Position numbers and translations under genes: made by a program. From assembly GCF_014279895.1 (NCBI RefSeq), contig NZ_CP047954.1, forward strand, positions 682,001-746,000: a stretch of 64,000 bases of DNA. The letters run 5' to 3'. This DNA is from Synechococcus sp. M16.1 (GTDB taxonomy: Bacteria > Cyanobacteriota > Cyanobacteriia > PCC-6307 > Cyanobiaceae). The notes under the pieces were generated by a model. It worked only from the letters and a program-made list of their open reading frames with translations, ran no database searches and was not told where the DNA came from. Shown here piece by piece: positions 57,127 to 64,000 of the stretch. The stretch's first letter is position 1. Each line of letters starts with the position of its first letter.

Positions 57127-57800
57127 ACGCTGATCCCCTGTTGCTGTTGGCAGGCCCTTCGGCGGTGTCGCTGGCGCCCCGTCTGGCTGCATCGGGCTAC
57201 GCCACCCTCGACTGGCTCAGTGCCGGGCCATCGGCCCATGCCCCTGAACCGGGTGAATCTCCAGTGGCCGCTGTTCTGGCGGCTGATCAGGCCGCATTGA
57301 TTCAAGACCTGCGCAGCCGTTTCGGGGCCATGCCGATCCTGTTGGATCTGGAACGCGACAGCGTTGAGGCCCGCGCCGCATGCCTGGGAAGCGGTGCCGA
57401 TGATTTCTGGCTTTCGGAGATCGGGCCCAGCGATCTGTTGTTGCGTCTGCGCCTGCACCGCACAATTCAACAGCGCTCGGGGCAGCGACCGCCGCTGCTT
57501 GAGCTGGACGATCTCAGTGTCGATCCCACCAACCGAACGGTGCGGCGGGGAGACCGTGTGGTGGCGTTGACGGCCCGGGAATTCATGCTGTTGCAGGTGC
57601 TCTTGCGGCGGCGCGGCCAGGTGTTGAGCCGCGAGCTGCTGCTTCAGGAGGTGTGGCAGGGGGAGCGTTCCAGCAGCAATGTTGTGGAGGTGTACGTGCG
57701 CTATCTGCGTCAGAAGCTGGAGGCTGGTGGTGAGCGTCGTTTGCTGCACACCGTGCGCGGCCGGGGCTACTGCCTCGGGCAGGTGTTGCCGGAGGCTTGA
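57123..57800 (+). CDS. OmpR-type response regulator with degenerate receiver
   Basis: A 225-aa protein. The C-terminal winged helix (about residues 127-222) is intact: [65 protein letters not shown] and [12 protein letters not shown]. The N-terminal receiver keeps the helix-strand outline, ending [20 protein letters not shown], but the acidic pair after strand 1 (LLLLAGPS), the phosphoryl Asp after strand 3 (VAAVLAAD) and the Lys of strand 5 (LSEIG for VKPF) are missing. Phosphorylation is therefore unlikely. ATG 57123 overlaps the nadK stop; DUF192 follows by 6 nt. Confidence 0.87.
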   Translation: MNADPLLLLAGPSAVSLAPRLAASGYATLDWLSAGPSAHAPEPGESPVAAVLAADQAALIQDLRSRFGAMPILLDLERDSVEARAACLGSGADDFWLSEIGPSDLLLRLRLHRTIQQRSGQRPPLLELDDLSVDPTNRTVRRGDRVVALTAREFMLLQVLLRRRGQVLSRELLLQEVWQGERSSSNVVEVYVRYLRQKLEAGGERRLLHTVRGRGYCLGQVLPEA

Positions 57801-57806
57801 GCGGCC

Positions 57807-58250
57807 ATGGATGCCCTGCCCCCTGAGCCACCGCCGCAGTGGCTGCCGGTTGGGGCCCGCTGGTGCGTGGCCCAGCAGCGTTGCATTGATCTCGAGGTGG
57901 CCCGCAGTCCGGAGCAGCAGCGGCTGGGCTTGATGCAGAGGCCGGCTCTGCCGCCCTTGCGCGGGATGTGGTTTCCCTTTGCCACCCCCCAGCCGCAGCG
58001 CTTCTGGATGTTCAACACCCTTGCGCCTCTGGACATGATCTTTGTGCGCGATGGGCGGGTGCTCGATCTGGTGCCTGCCGTTCCCACCTGTGCTGCCCTG
58101 CCCTGTCGCTCCTACGCCGCCGATGCCGATGGCAATGGACGGGCTGATTTTGTTGATGCGGTGATTGAGATCGGTGCCGGTGAGGCGCAGCGGCTTGGCA
58201 TTGGCATCGGCGATCCGGTTCGGATCACCCCGCACAAGCCTTCGCCGTGA
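57807..58250 (+). CDS. DUF192 family protein
   Basis: A 147-aa protein. The DUF192 core is VARSPEQQRLGLMQRPALPP, MWFPFATPQPQRFWMFNTLA and PLDMIFVRDGRVLDL, followed by PCRSYAADADGNGRADFVDA and an IEIGAGEAQRLGIGIGD end. No clear signal peptide is seen, unlike many members. Function unknown. Overlap with a hairpin at its stop; converges on cbiET. Confidence 0.88.
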   Translation: MDALPPEPPPQWLPVGARWCVAQQRCIDLEVARSPEQQRLGLMQRPALPPLRGMWFPFATPQPQRFWMFNTLAPLDMIFVRDGRVLDLVPAVPTCAALPCRSYAADADGNGRADFVDAVIEIGAGEAQRLGIGIGDPVRITPHKPSP

Positions 58251-58270
58251 AGCCGGCTCAAGCCGGCTTC
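58249..58270. terminator. Inverted repeat at a convergent gene junction
   Basis: GAAGCCGGC (58249-58257) and GCCGGCTTC (58262-58270) form a 9-bp perfect stem with loop TCAA, spanning the stop codons of both DUF192 and cbiET genes. No T run follows on either strand, so termination is only possible. Confidence 0.4.
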
Positions 58271-59517
58271 GTTCCCGTCACGATCAAGGTGGGGTTCATC
58301 GGAGCCAGGCGGGTGCCATCCCCCAGCGGTTGTCCCCGCCAGGCCTGCAGTTGCTGCACGCGCACGGCCAATCCAGCGTTCTCGAGCAGTGGCCGAACGC
58401 TGGCCAAGGCCTCGATGCTCGTCAGGGGGATCACCACTACACCGCCACACCGCAGCCGCGTCAGCACCTCCTGCAGCAGGCGCTCCCGTTGAGCGCCCCC
58501 GCCTCCGAGCAGAACCCGGTCGGGCTGGCTGAGCTGGCTCGGGAGCTCGCCGTTCAGCACCGTAGTGGCGTCGGCCTCCAGCACCGCCGCAGGGCTGACG
58601 CCGAGCCGTTGTGCATTGCGTTGAATCAGTTGCGCGCCACCGGCGCGGCGTTCCACCGCCAGCAGTTGCAGCCCTGGGCGCAAGCGCAGCGCCTCGAGAC
58701 CAACGCTGCCGGTGCCGGCTCCCAGATCCCAGAGCACGCCCTGTGGCGGCAAGGCGAGTTCGGCCAGCAGTTGGATGCGCACCTCCCGCTTGGTCATCAA
58801 TCCGGGGTGATCGCTGTGCTGCAGGTAGAGCCCGTCATCGAGCCCGAACAACGGCAGCTGATGCGGATCCGGTGCGGGGGGTTCGCGGGCGATCAGCAGT
58901 GCAATCAGCAGTGGCTGCAGATCTGTTGGTAGTGCGGCGTGTGGGGCGATCAGCTGCACCCGTTCATCGGGGTGGCCGAGGTTTTCGCAGAGCCACAGGT
59001 CTGTGCTGGCCTCCAGCCCGCTGCTGCGCAATATCTGCTGCACGGTGATGGCGCCCCCCTGGTTCGGATCCGTCAGCACCGCCAGGGCTGCGGGTCGCTT
59101 CTGCAGGGTGCTGGCCAGGATTTCGGGGTCCCGTCCGTGCAGGCTCACCCAGTCGGCGTCCTGCCAGGGGCGCCCGATGCGGGAGAAGGCCAGCTGCAGC
59201 GATGTGGGGGCGGGATGAAACCGCAGCCGCTCTGCCCCGATGCGGTCGCAAAGGATGCGCCCCAGGCCGAACCAGAGCGGATCGCCGCTGGCCAGCACCA
59301 CTACAGGCTTTTCCGCAGGCCTGGATTGCATGCTTTCCACCAGAGCCCGCGGGTCATCGCTGCTGAGCAGCTCGGGCTTGGCGTCCCCCAGCCAGTCCTG
59401 CAGAGCAGCTTGCAACCGCTGCGGTGCTGCAATCACGGTGGCCGCCCGCAGCAGCGTCTGCTGTGGAGCGGGCAACGAGGCGGGTGCCCCGGCGTCGGTG
59501 CCGATCACATCGATCAT
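58258..59517 (-). CDS. cobL: Precorrin-6B C5,15-methyltransferase/decarboxylase (CbiE-CbiT, CobL)
   Basis: A 419-aa fusion of two SAM methyltransferases of cobalamin ring synthesis. The CbiE half (1 to ~200) has VVVLASGDPLWFGLGRIL and WVSLHGRDPEIL. The CbiT half has KREVRIQLLAELALPP, VLWDLGAGTGSVGLEALRL and RVLLGGGGAQRERLLQEVL. Both SAM sites look complete. Same pathway as cobD at 6849. Start at ATG 59517. Confidence 0.92.
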   Translation of the reverse strand: MIDVIGTDAGAPASLPAPQQTLLRAATVIAAPQRLQAALQDWLGDAKPELLSSDDPRALVESMQSRPAEKPVVVLASGDPLWFGLGRILCDRIGAERLRFHPAPTSLQLAFSRIGRPWQDADWVSLHGRDPEILASTLQKRPAALAVLTDPNQGGAITVQQILRSSGLEASTDLWLCENLGHPDERVQLIAPHAALPTDLQPLLIALLIAREPPAPDPHQLPLFGLDDGLYLQHSDHPGLMTKREVRIQLLAELALPPQGVLWDLGAGTGSVGLEALRLRPGLQLLAVERRAGGAQLIQRNAQRLGVSPAAVLEADATTVLNGELPSQLSQPDRVLLGGGGAQRERLLQEVLTRLRCGGVVVIPLTSIEALASVRPLLENAGLAVRVQQLQAWRGQPLGDGTRLAPMNPTLIVTGTKPA

Positions 59518-59549
59518 CCCGTCATTCTGGTGTGAGGGTTTGTGGGGCC

Positions 59550-60623
59550 ATGGCAGGGGGTGATCTGCTGGTGGATCGCTTGGTGGCTGGGGGCTTCCTG
59601 CGTCCTGCGGTGCTGCTTCGAGGCTTGCAGCTGCGTCGCCCGGCCCTCTCCTGCTGGAGGGTGGGCCTTTTGATGGGACTCAGTGGCCTGCTGGTGGAGC
59701 CCCTGGCTTGGCTGCAGTCGTGGCTGTGGGCTCGCCGCTTGCGGAAGGCGGAACTGCCGGACGATCCGATTGTGGTGATTGGTCACTGGCGCAGTGGCAC
59801 CACCTATCTGCATCAGTTGCTGGCCTGTGACCCCACGCTGGCCACGGCGCGCAATTCGCTCACCACGGCGCCGCAGGTGGCCTTGCTGCTCAAACCCTGG
59901 ATTCGCTGGGCACTCCAAGCGTGGATGACGCGGAAGCGGCCGATCGACGCGGTGCCCTGGGGTCCGAATGACCCCCAGGAGGATGAGCTCGGTCTGGCCC
60001 GACTCAGCATCGACACCAACATGGCGGGCATGGCCTTCCCCCTGGCCTATCCCTGGTTTTTCCGGCGCAATGTTCTGGGTTCCTCCGCTGCCTTCGAGCG
60101 GCAGTGGCTGCACTTCAGCAAGCTCACCTGGCTCCATGACGGCCAGGGGAAGGCGGGACTGCTGATCAAGAACAGCGCCCATTCCGCCCGGGTGGAGTTG
60201 GTGCTGCGCCACTTCCCCAGGGCGCGCTTTGTGCTCCTGCGGCGTAATCGGCAGGATTCGATCCGCTCGCTGGTTCAGGTGAAGCAGCGGTTGGGTTCAC
60301 TGGTGGGGCTTCAGCCCCTGCCCGATGCCGTCACCCAGGTGGAGGAAACGGTCGCTGCCCATCGCAAGCTGCTTGAGGCCTTTGAGGCGTCTCGGCACCG
60401 GATTCCTGCGGGGCAGTTGGTTGAATTGCCTTATGAGGAGTTGATCCGCCACCCCCTCGCTGCGCTGAAACGGATCTATGACGAACTCGGGCTCAGCAGC
60501 TGGCCAGTGGCGCAGGCCCCGCTGTCGGCTCGGATTGCCCAGGCCCGCAGCTACACCGCTGATCCGGTGACCCTGCCCTTGGCGGTGGAACAGCGCCTGA
60601 ACGACCTGATGGAGGAGGCATGA
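59550..60623 (+). CDS. Sulfotransferase-family protein
   Basis: A 357-aa protein of the sulfotransferase superfamily. The 5'-phosphosulfate loop is VVIGHWRSGTTYLHQLLACD (near residues 72-91). The 3'-phosphate region is KNSAHSARVELVLRHFPRAR, then FVLLRRNRQDSIRSL; ELPYEELIRHPLAALKRIYD ends the core. The substrate is unknown. An N-terminal hydrophobic segment (CWRVGLLMGLSGLLVEPLAWL) may anchor it. ATG 59550 chosen; the frame is open upstream. The stop overlaps the next small gene. Confidence 0.82.
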   Translation: MAGGDLLVDRLVAGGFLRPAVLLRGLQLRRPALSCWRVGLLMGLSGLLVEPLAWLQSWLWARRLRKAELPDDPIVVIGHWRSGTTYLHQLLACDPTLATARNSLTTAPQVALLLKPWIRWALQAWMTRKRPIDAVPWGPNDPQEDELGLARLSIDTNMAGMAFPLAYPWFFRRNVLGSSAAFERQWLHFSKLTWLHDGQGKAGLLIKNSAHSARVELVLRHFPRARFVLLRRNRQDSIRSLVQVKQRLGSLVGLQPLPDAVTQVEETVAAHRKLLEAFEASRHRIPAGQLVELPYEELIRHPLAALKRIYDELGLSSWPVAQAPLSARIAQARSYTADPVTLPLAVEQRLNDLMEEA

Positions 60624-60862
60624 CCCCAGCCCACGATCGTCGCCAACGCTTGCACGAGCTTGTGATTGCCTTGATTGCTCAGCAGGACGATCTGCCCCTG
60701 CTCGATCCCGATCAGCCCGACCTGGAGGGGACGGCCCCCGGCCGTTGGCTGGATCAGAACCGCCGCAGCCTGCATCGCTATCAAGCCTTGGTCCGCACGG
60801 CGGTCACTTTGGACGCCCTTCTGGATGCCGAAGACAATCCCTCACCACTGTCTGCAGGTTGA
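60620..60862 (+). CDS. Small hypothetical protein after the sulfotransferase
   Basis: An 80-aa soluble protein, acidic and helical (HDRRQRLHELVIALIAQQDD, WLDQNRRSLHRYQALVRTAV). No known family. ATG 60620 overlaps the sulfotransferase stop (ATGA), which favours a real coupled gene. Its stop lies inside the first copy of a 14-bp repeat. A partner role for the sulfotransferase is only a guess from coupling. Confidence 0.6.
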   Translation: MTPAHDRRQRLHELVIALIAQQDDLPLLDPDQPDLEGTAPGRWLDQNRRSLHRYQALVRTAVTLDALLDAEDNPSPLSAG

Positions 60863-60892
60863 TGTCTGCGGGCTGATGTCTGCAGGCTGATC
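60851..60892. repeat. Three imperfect 14-bp tandem repeats
   Basis: TCTGCAGGTTGATG, TCTGCGGGCTGATG and TCTGCAGGCTGATC lie end to end at 60851-60892, across the stop of the 80-aa gene and into the gap before the GH116 gene. Confidence 0.85.
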
Positions 60893-60949
60893 GCAACGGC
60901 TGGCTGATCGCGTCAAACCTGGCAATCTGGGGCGACTTTCGGCCCCTGC

Positions 60950-63448
60950 ATGGCTTCGTTCGGTTGGTCCGCTCTGAACTCCCTGCTGGGTCGCGGCAAG
61001 CAAGCCAAGGGCTGGCAGCCACCGGAGGCCTCCTGGAGCCGACCCTTCGGCCTGGGCTGGGACAAGCCCTACACGGTTCGCTATGCCAGCAACCTCGACG
61101 ACGGCCCCAACCACGGCATGCCGCTGGGGGGCTTCGGAGCTGGCTGCTTCGGGCGGGCACCCGACGGCAACATCAACCTCTGGCACCTCGATGGCGGCGA
61201 GCACTGGTTTGGTGTGCTTCCCGATTGCCAGTTCTCTCTGTTTGAAGGGAATGGTCGCGGCAAGCGTGCCCACGCCCTGGCGGTTCAGCCGGATCGGGAT
61301 GCTTCGCGGCCGGAAGCTGGCCAGCCGCTGAAGGCCTGGGAGTGGTACCCGGCCAGCACGCCGGATCGCAGCACCGGCACCTATTCCGCCCGTTACCCCC
61401 TCAGCTGGACCAGCTATGAGGGCGTGTATGACGCCGAGGTGCGTTGTGAGGCCTTCAGCCCGATCCTGCCCGGTGATTACCAGCGCACCAGCTACCCGGT
61501 GGCGGTGTTCGTCTGGACGCTGCGCAATCCCACGGATCAGCCTCTGGATTTGTCGTTGCTGCTGAGTTGGCGCAACACCACCGGCTGGTTCACCAACACC
61601 GATGCCTCGGCGGAGGTTCACTTCCGCGATGACGGCAGCCCCGAGCACAACTACGCCCCGGCCATCGGCAGCACCGCCGGCCAGCGCAACCGTTGCATTG
61701 ATGATGGCTCCCTGAAGGGAGTGGTGCTGGAGGGGAACGTCTCCAATCCCGTTGCCGAAGGTGAGGGCCAGTGGTGCATTGCCACAGCCGAGCAGCCCGG
61801 TGTGACGATCCAGCGCTGCAGTCGTTGGAATCCCAGCGGTGATGGGCGTGAGCTGTGGGACAGCTTCAGTGCTGATGGCTCCATCCCTGAAAGCAACAAC
61901 GACCGACGCAGTGGATCCGACGATCCCCTCAGTGCTGCGCTGGCGGTGCAGTGTCAGCTGGCCCCCGGACAGAGTATTGAGATTCCGCTGGTGATCAGCT
62001 GGGATCTGCCTGTGACGGCTTTTGCCACCGGCAGCCAGGCGCTGCGCCGCTACACCGATTTCTTCGCTGCGGATGCCAACCAGGCGGTTGCCATTGCCGC
62101 TGAAGCGCTGCGTGACTGGCGCAGTTGGCGACAGCAGATCGAGGCCTGGCAGCAGCCGGTGCTGCAACGCCAGGACCTGCCGGAACCGCTGCGGATGGCT
62201 CTGTTCAATGAGCTCTACGACCTCTGCAGTGGCGGCAGTCTCTGGAGTGCGGCATCACCGGAGGATCCCTACGGTCGTTTCGGCGTTCTCGAGTGCCTCG
62301 ACTATGCCTGGTACGAAAGTCTTGACGTTCGTCTCTACGGATCCCTGGCCCTGCTGCAGCTCTGGCCGGAACTCGATAAGGCCGTGCTGCGCAGCTTTGC
62401 CCGGGCGATTCCGGCCGCAGATGCCACCCTGCGCCCGATCGGTTGGTACTTCACCCAGGGCAAGGGCCGGGTGGAGGCTGACCGCAAGGTGAAAGGAGCC
62501 ACCCCCCACGACCTCGGGGCTCCCAACGAGATCCCCTGGGATGCGACCAACTACACCGCCTATCAAGACTGCAATCTCTGGAAAGACCTTGGCAGTGATT
62601 TTGTGCTGCAGGTGTGGCGCACGTTCAAGCTCGCCCCCAGTGGTGAAGACATCCGCTTCCTCGCCGATTGCTGGCCGGCGGCCGTGGAGGCGCTGCGCTA
62701 CCTGAAGACGTTCGACGTGAACAACGATGGCCTGCCCGACAACGGCGGTGCTCCGGATCAGACCTTCGACGACTGGCCCCTCAAAGGGGTGAGTGCCTAC
62801 TGCGGTGCCCTCTGGATTGCTGCGCTTGAGGCAGCCCTGGCCATTGCCCAGATGCTTCAGCTCAGTACCGGGCTGGATACCTCCGCTGAGCAAAGGGAAT
62901 TCAGCGGTTGGCTGGAGCAATCCCGGGGCAATTTCGACAAGCTGCTCTGGAACGGCGAGTACTACGACATTGATGCCGAGAGCGTCACGCCGGTGGTGAT
63001 GGCCGATCAACTCTGCGGCGATTTCTACGCACGGCTCCTGGGCCTGCCGCCGGTGGTGAGCGACAACAACAGCCGCAGCACCTTGAAGGCGGTGAAGGAG
63101 GCCTGCTTCGAGGCTTTCGATGGAGGATCCCTCGGTGTGGCCAATGGTCTTCGTCGCGATGGCACGCCGTTGGATCCCAATGGCACCCACCCGCTCGAGG
63201 TGTGGACGGGAATCAACTTCGGGATCGCCAGTTATTACCGCTTGATGGGAGACAAGCAGACGGCGCAAGCGATCTGCTCAGCGGTTGTCGAGCAGGTGTA
63301 TTCCGGTGGTCTGCAGTTCCGCACCCCTGAGGCGATCACTGCGGTGAACACCTTCCGGGCCTGTCACTACCTCAGGGCCATGGCCATCTGGGGGCTCTGG
63401 GCCACGGAGACCGACTGGATGCTCATCCCCGGAGCGGATGCCCGTTGA
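60950..63448 (+). CDS. GH116 glucosylceramidase-like beta-glucosidase
   Basis: An 832-aa enzyme of the GBA2 (non-lysosomal glucosylceramidase) type. The N-terminal beta domain includes MPLGGFGAGCFGRAPDGNIN and GGEHWFGVLPDCQFSLFEGN. In the (alpha/alpha)6 domain the nucleophile is Glu448 (GVLECLDYAW) and the acid/base Asp607 (QTFDDWPLKGVSAYCGALW), matching human GBA2 E527 and D677. LWNGEYYDIDAESVTP is also conserved. No signal peptide is seen, so it is probably cytoplasmic. Natural substrate unknown; glucosyl lipids or compatible solutes are possibilities. Start ATG 60950. Confidence 0.9.
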   Translation: MASFGWSALNSLLGRGKQAKGWQPPEASWSRPFGLGWDKPYTVRYASNLDDGPNHGMPLGGFGAGCFGRAPDGNINLWHLDGGEHWFGVLPDCQFSLFEGNGRGKRAHALAVQPDRDASRPEAGQPLKAWEWYPASTPDRSTGTYSARYPLSWTSYEGVYDAEVRCEAFSPILPGDYQRTSYPVAVFVWTLRNPTDQPLDLSLLLSWRNTTGWFTNTDASAEVHFRDDGSPEHNYAPAIGSTAGQRNRCIDDGSLKGVVLEGNVSNPVAEGEGQWCIATAEQPGVTIQRCSRWNPSGDGRELWDSFSADGSIPESNNDRRSGSDDPLSAALAVQCQLAPGQSIEIPLVISWDLPVTAFATGSQALRRYTDFFAADANQAVAIAAEALRDWRSWRQQIEAWQQPVLQRQDLPEPLRMALFNELYDLCSGGSLWSAASPEDPYGRFGVLECLDYAWYESLDVRLYGSLALLQLWPELDKAVLRSFARAIPAADATLRPIGWYFTQGKGRVEADRKVKGATPHDLGAPNEIPWDATNYTAYQDCNLWKDLGSDFVLQVWRTFKLAPSGEDIRFLADCWPAAVEALRYLKTFDVNNDGLPDNGGAPDQTFDDWPLKGVSAYCGALWIAALEAALAIAQMLQLSTGLDTSAEQREFSGWLEQSRGNFDKLLWNGEYYDIDAESVTPVVMADQLCGDFYARLLGLPPVVSDNNSRSTLKAVKEACFEAFDGGSLGVANGLRRDGTPLDPNGTHPLEVWTGINFGIASYYRLMGDKQTAQAICSAVVEQVYSGGLQFRTPEAITAVNTFRACHYLRAMAIWGLWATETDWMLIPGADAR

Positions 63449-64000
63449 AGCGTGGCGCTGGGGGATTCACCGAACTGGTTGCGGTAATCCCTGGCGAGGT
63501 GATTACGGCTCTGGAAGCCGTAATGGCAGGCAATTTCATGAACGGTGCTGCCGCCAATGGTCTGCTGCACCTCCGGGGAGCTGAGGGCGTGATGCACCTG
63601 GCTGAGCCGGATCTGTTTCAGCAACGCCATGGGGCCGGTGCCGAAGCTCTGGCGGCTGTGGTGAACGATCGAAGACCGCGAGGCGAAGATCGTGGCGCTG
63701 AGATCGTTGAGCGTGATCGCTTGGCCGGTGTTCTTGAACCCCAAGCCACCAGATCCTTCATCAGTCCTGCCCCCCACACCCAGTTCACCACTGGCTGTTC
63801 CCTGCAGCTGATGGGGTGACAACGCTTCCAGCACCGCCACTTCCACCAGATCCTCCTGGCCCCCTCCCATCAGCTGGGCCTGGATCAAGCTGCTGATCTC
63901 TGCAAACCGTTGGGGGTGGACGTTGGCGGAGTTGGACCTGTGGATCACCTCGAGCGTCTGGTGATCACCGGTGGCGGTGGCGAGCTGTTCAAATCGTGTC
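63367..64000 (-). CDS. AraC-family transcription regulator, partial
   Basis: The C-terminal ~210 residues of a regulator that continues past base 64000; the frame is open to the edge. The DNA-binding domain shows ITLNDLSATIFASRSSIVHH (first helix-turn-helix), FGTGPMALLKQIRLSQVHHAL and HEIACHYGFQSRNHLARDYR with GESPSATLQR. The upstream part (RFAEISSLIQAQLMGGG) is a ligand or dimer domain of unknown type. The last ~27 codons overlap the GH116 gene on the other strand by 82 bp. Confidence 0.88.
   Translation of the reverse strand, partial: TRFEQLATATGDHQTLEVIHRSNSANVHPQRFAEISSLIQAQLMGGGQEDLVEVAVLEALSPHQLQGTASGELGVGGRTDEGSGGLGFKNTGQAITLNDLSATIFASRSSIVHHSRQSFGTGPMALLKQIRLSQVHHALSSPEVQQTIGGSTVHEIACHYGFQSRNHLARDYRNQFGESPSATLQRASAPGMSIQSVSVAQSPQMAMALR

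Noticed and set aside
57021-58235. Minus-strand frame of 404 codons opposite the regulator and DUF192 genes
   Set aside because: Crosses three real genes, composition of a shadow.
60842-62167. Minus-strand frame of 441 codons opposite the GH116 gene
   Set aside because: Ala/Gly/Arg-rich shadow of a gene whose catalytic residues are all in place.

Overview
The window reads as a core-genome segment of a marine picocyanobacterium, most likely a marine Synechococcus. Supporting signs are the GC-rich and very dense coding, cyanobacterial proteins such as Ftn2/ZipN (ARC6-like), ClpR, an S-type phycobiliprotein lyase, phylloquinone methyltransferase and DUF1517, DUF3611 and DUF4359 proteins, and a nickel superoxide dismutase with its maturation protease. 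I see no rRNA operon, IS element, prophage or CRISPR array. Strain-level identity cannot be fixed without a database.

Layout. 1-4.2 kb: end of hisF, menG, a small conserved gene, glyQ and a comEC broken by a 47-bp tandem duplication. 4.3-6.8 kb: tRNA-Ser, an AT-richer patch with a small ORF, then a glycosyltransferase and a polyprenyl-phosphate sugar transferase. 6.8-11.6 kb (minus): cobD, ilvC, clpP3 and clpR, PIN-TRAM protein. 11.6-13.5 kb: hemW against panB. 13.5-18.7 kb: SRP RNA, then the minus-strand division and wall group ftsZ, ftsQ, a small membrane protein, ddl and miaB. 18.7-22.6 kb: remnant of an enolase-superfamily gene, tRNA-His, a DUF4359 protein, a cytosine-deaminase-like amidohydrolase and an FAD-linked oxidase. 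22.6-27.2 kb: pentapeptide protein, folC, argD, tRNA-Leu(CAA), murA, tRNA-Leu(CAG). 27.2-30.7 kb: small conserved protein, TrmH-family methyltransferase, lpd, trpC. 30.7-32.2 kb: nickel block (NicO-like transporter, sodX, sodN). 32.3-37.4 kb: FKBP, phasin-like protein, lnt, mnmA, nnr. 37.5-45.6 kb: group 2 sigma factor, pdhA, ftn2/zipN, ffh, rpsP, phoH, Bax-inhibitor-1 protein. 45.6-50.3 kb: era, S-type lyase, an in-frame trmD-ispF fusion, a TIGR03792-like protein, larB. 50.3-55.1 kb: DUF1517, thiS, thiE, a 39-aa membrane peptide, ribF, DUF3611, surE. 55.1-60.9 kb: pheS, nadK, a response regulator with a degenerate receiver, DUF192, cbiET, a sulfotransferase. 60.9-64 kb: GH116 glucosylceramidase-like enzyme and a partial AraC-type regulator.

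How the genes work together. Most are housekeeping: tRNA charging and modification, SRP targeting (ffh and the SRP RNA are both here), division (ftsZ, ftsQ, zipN), peptidoglycan precursors (murA, ddl), cofactors (thiamine, riboflavin, folate, cobalamin, NADP, pantothenate) and pyruvate dehydrogenase parts (pdhA, lpd). The main oddities are the frameshifted comEC, the trmD-ispF fusion, several short tandem duplications at gene ends or between genes, the enolase-family remnant beside tRNA-His, and the degenerate receiver-domain regulator coupled to nadK. I did not find a convincing unknown multi-gene system; the unusual items are gene-level events.
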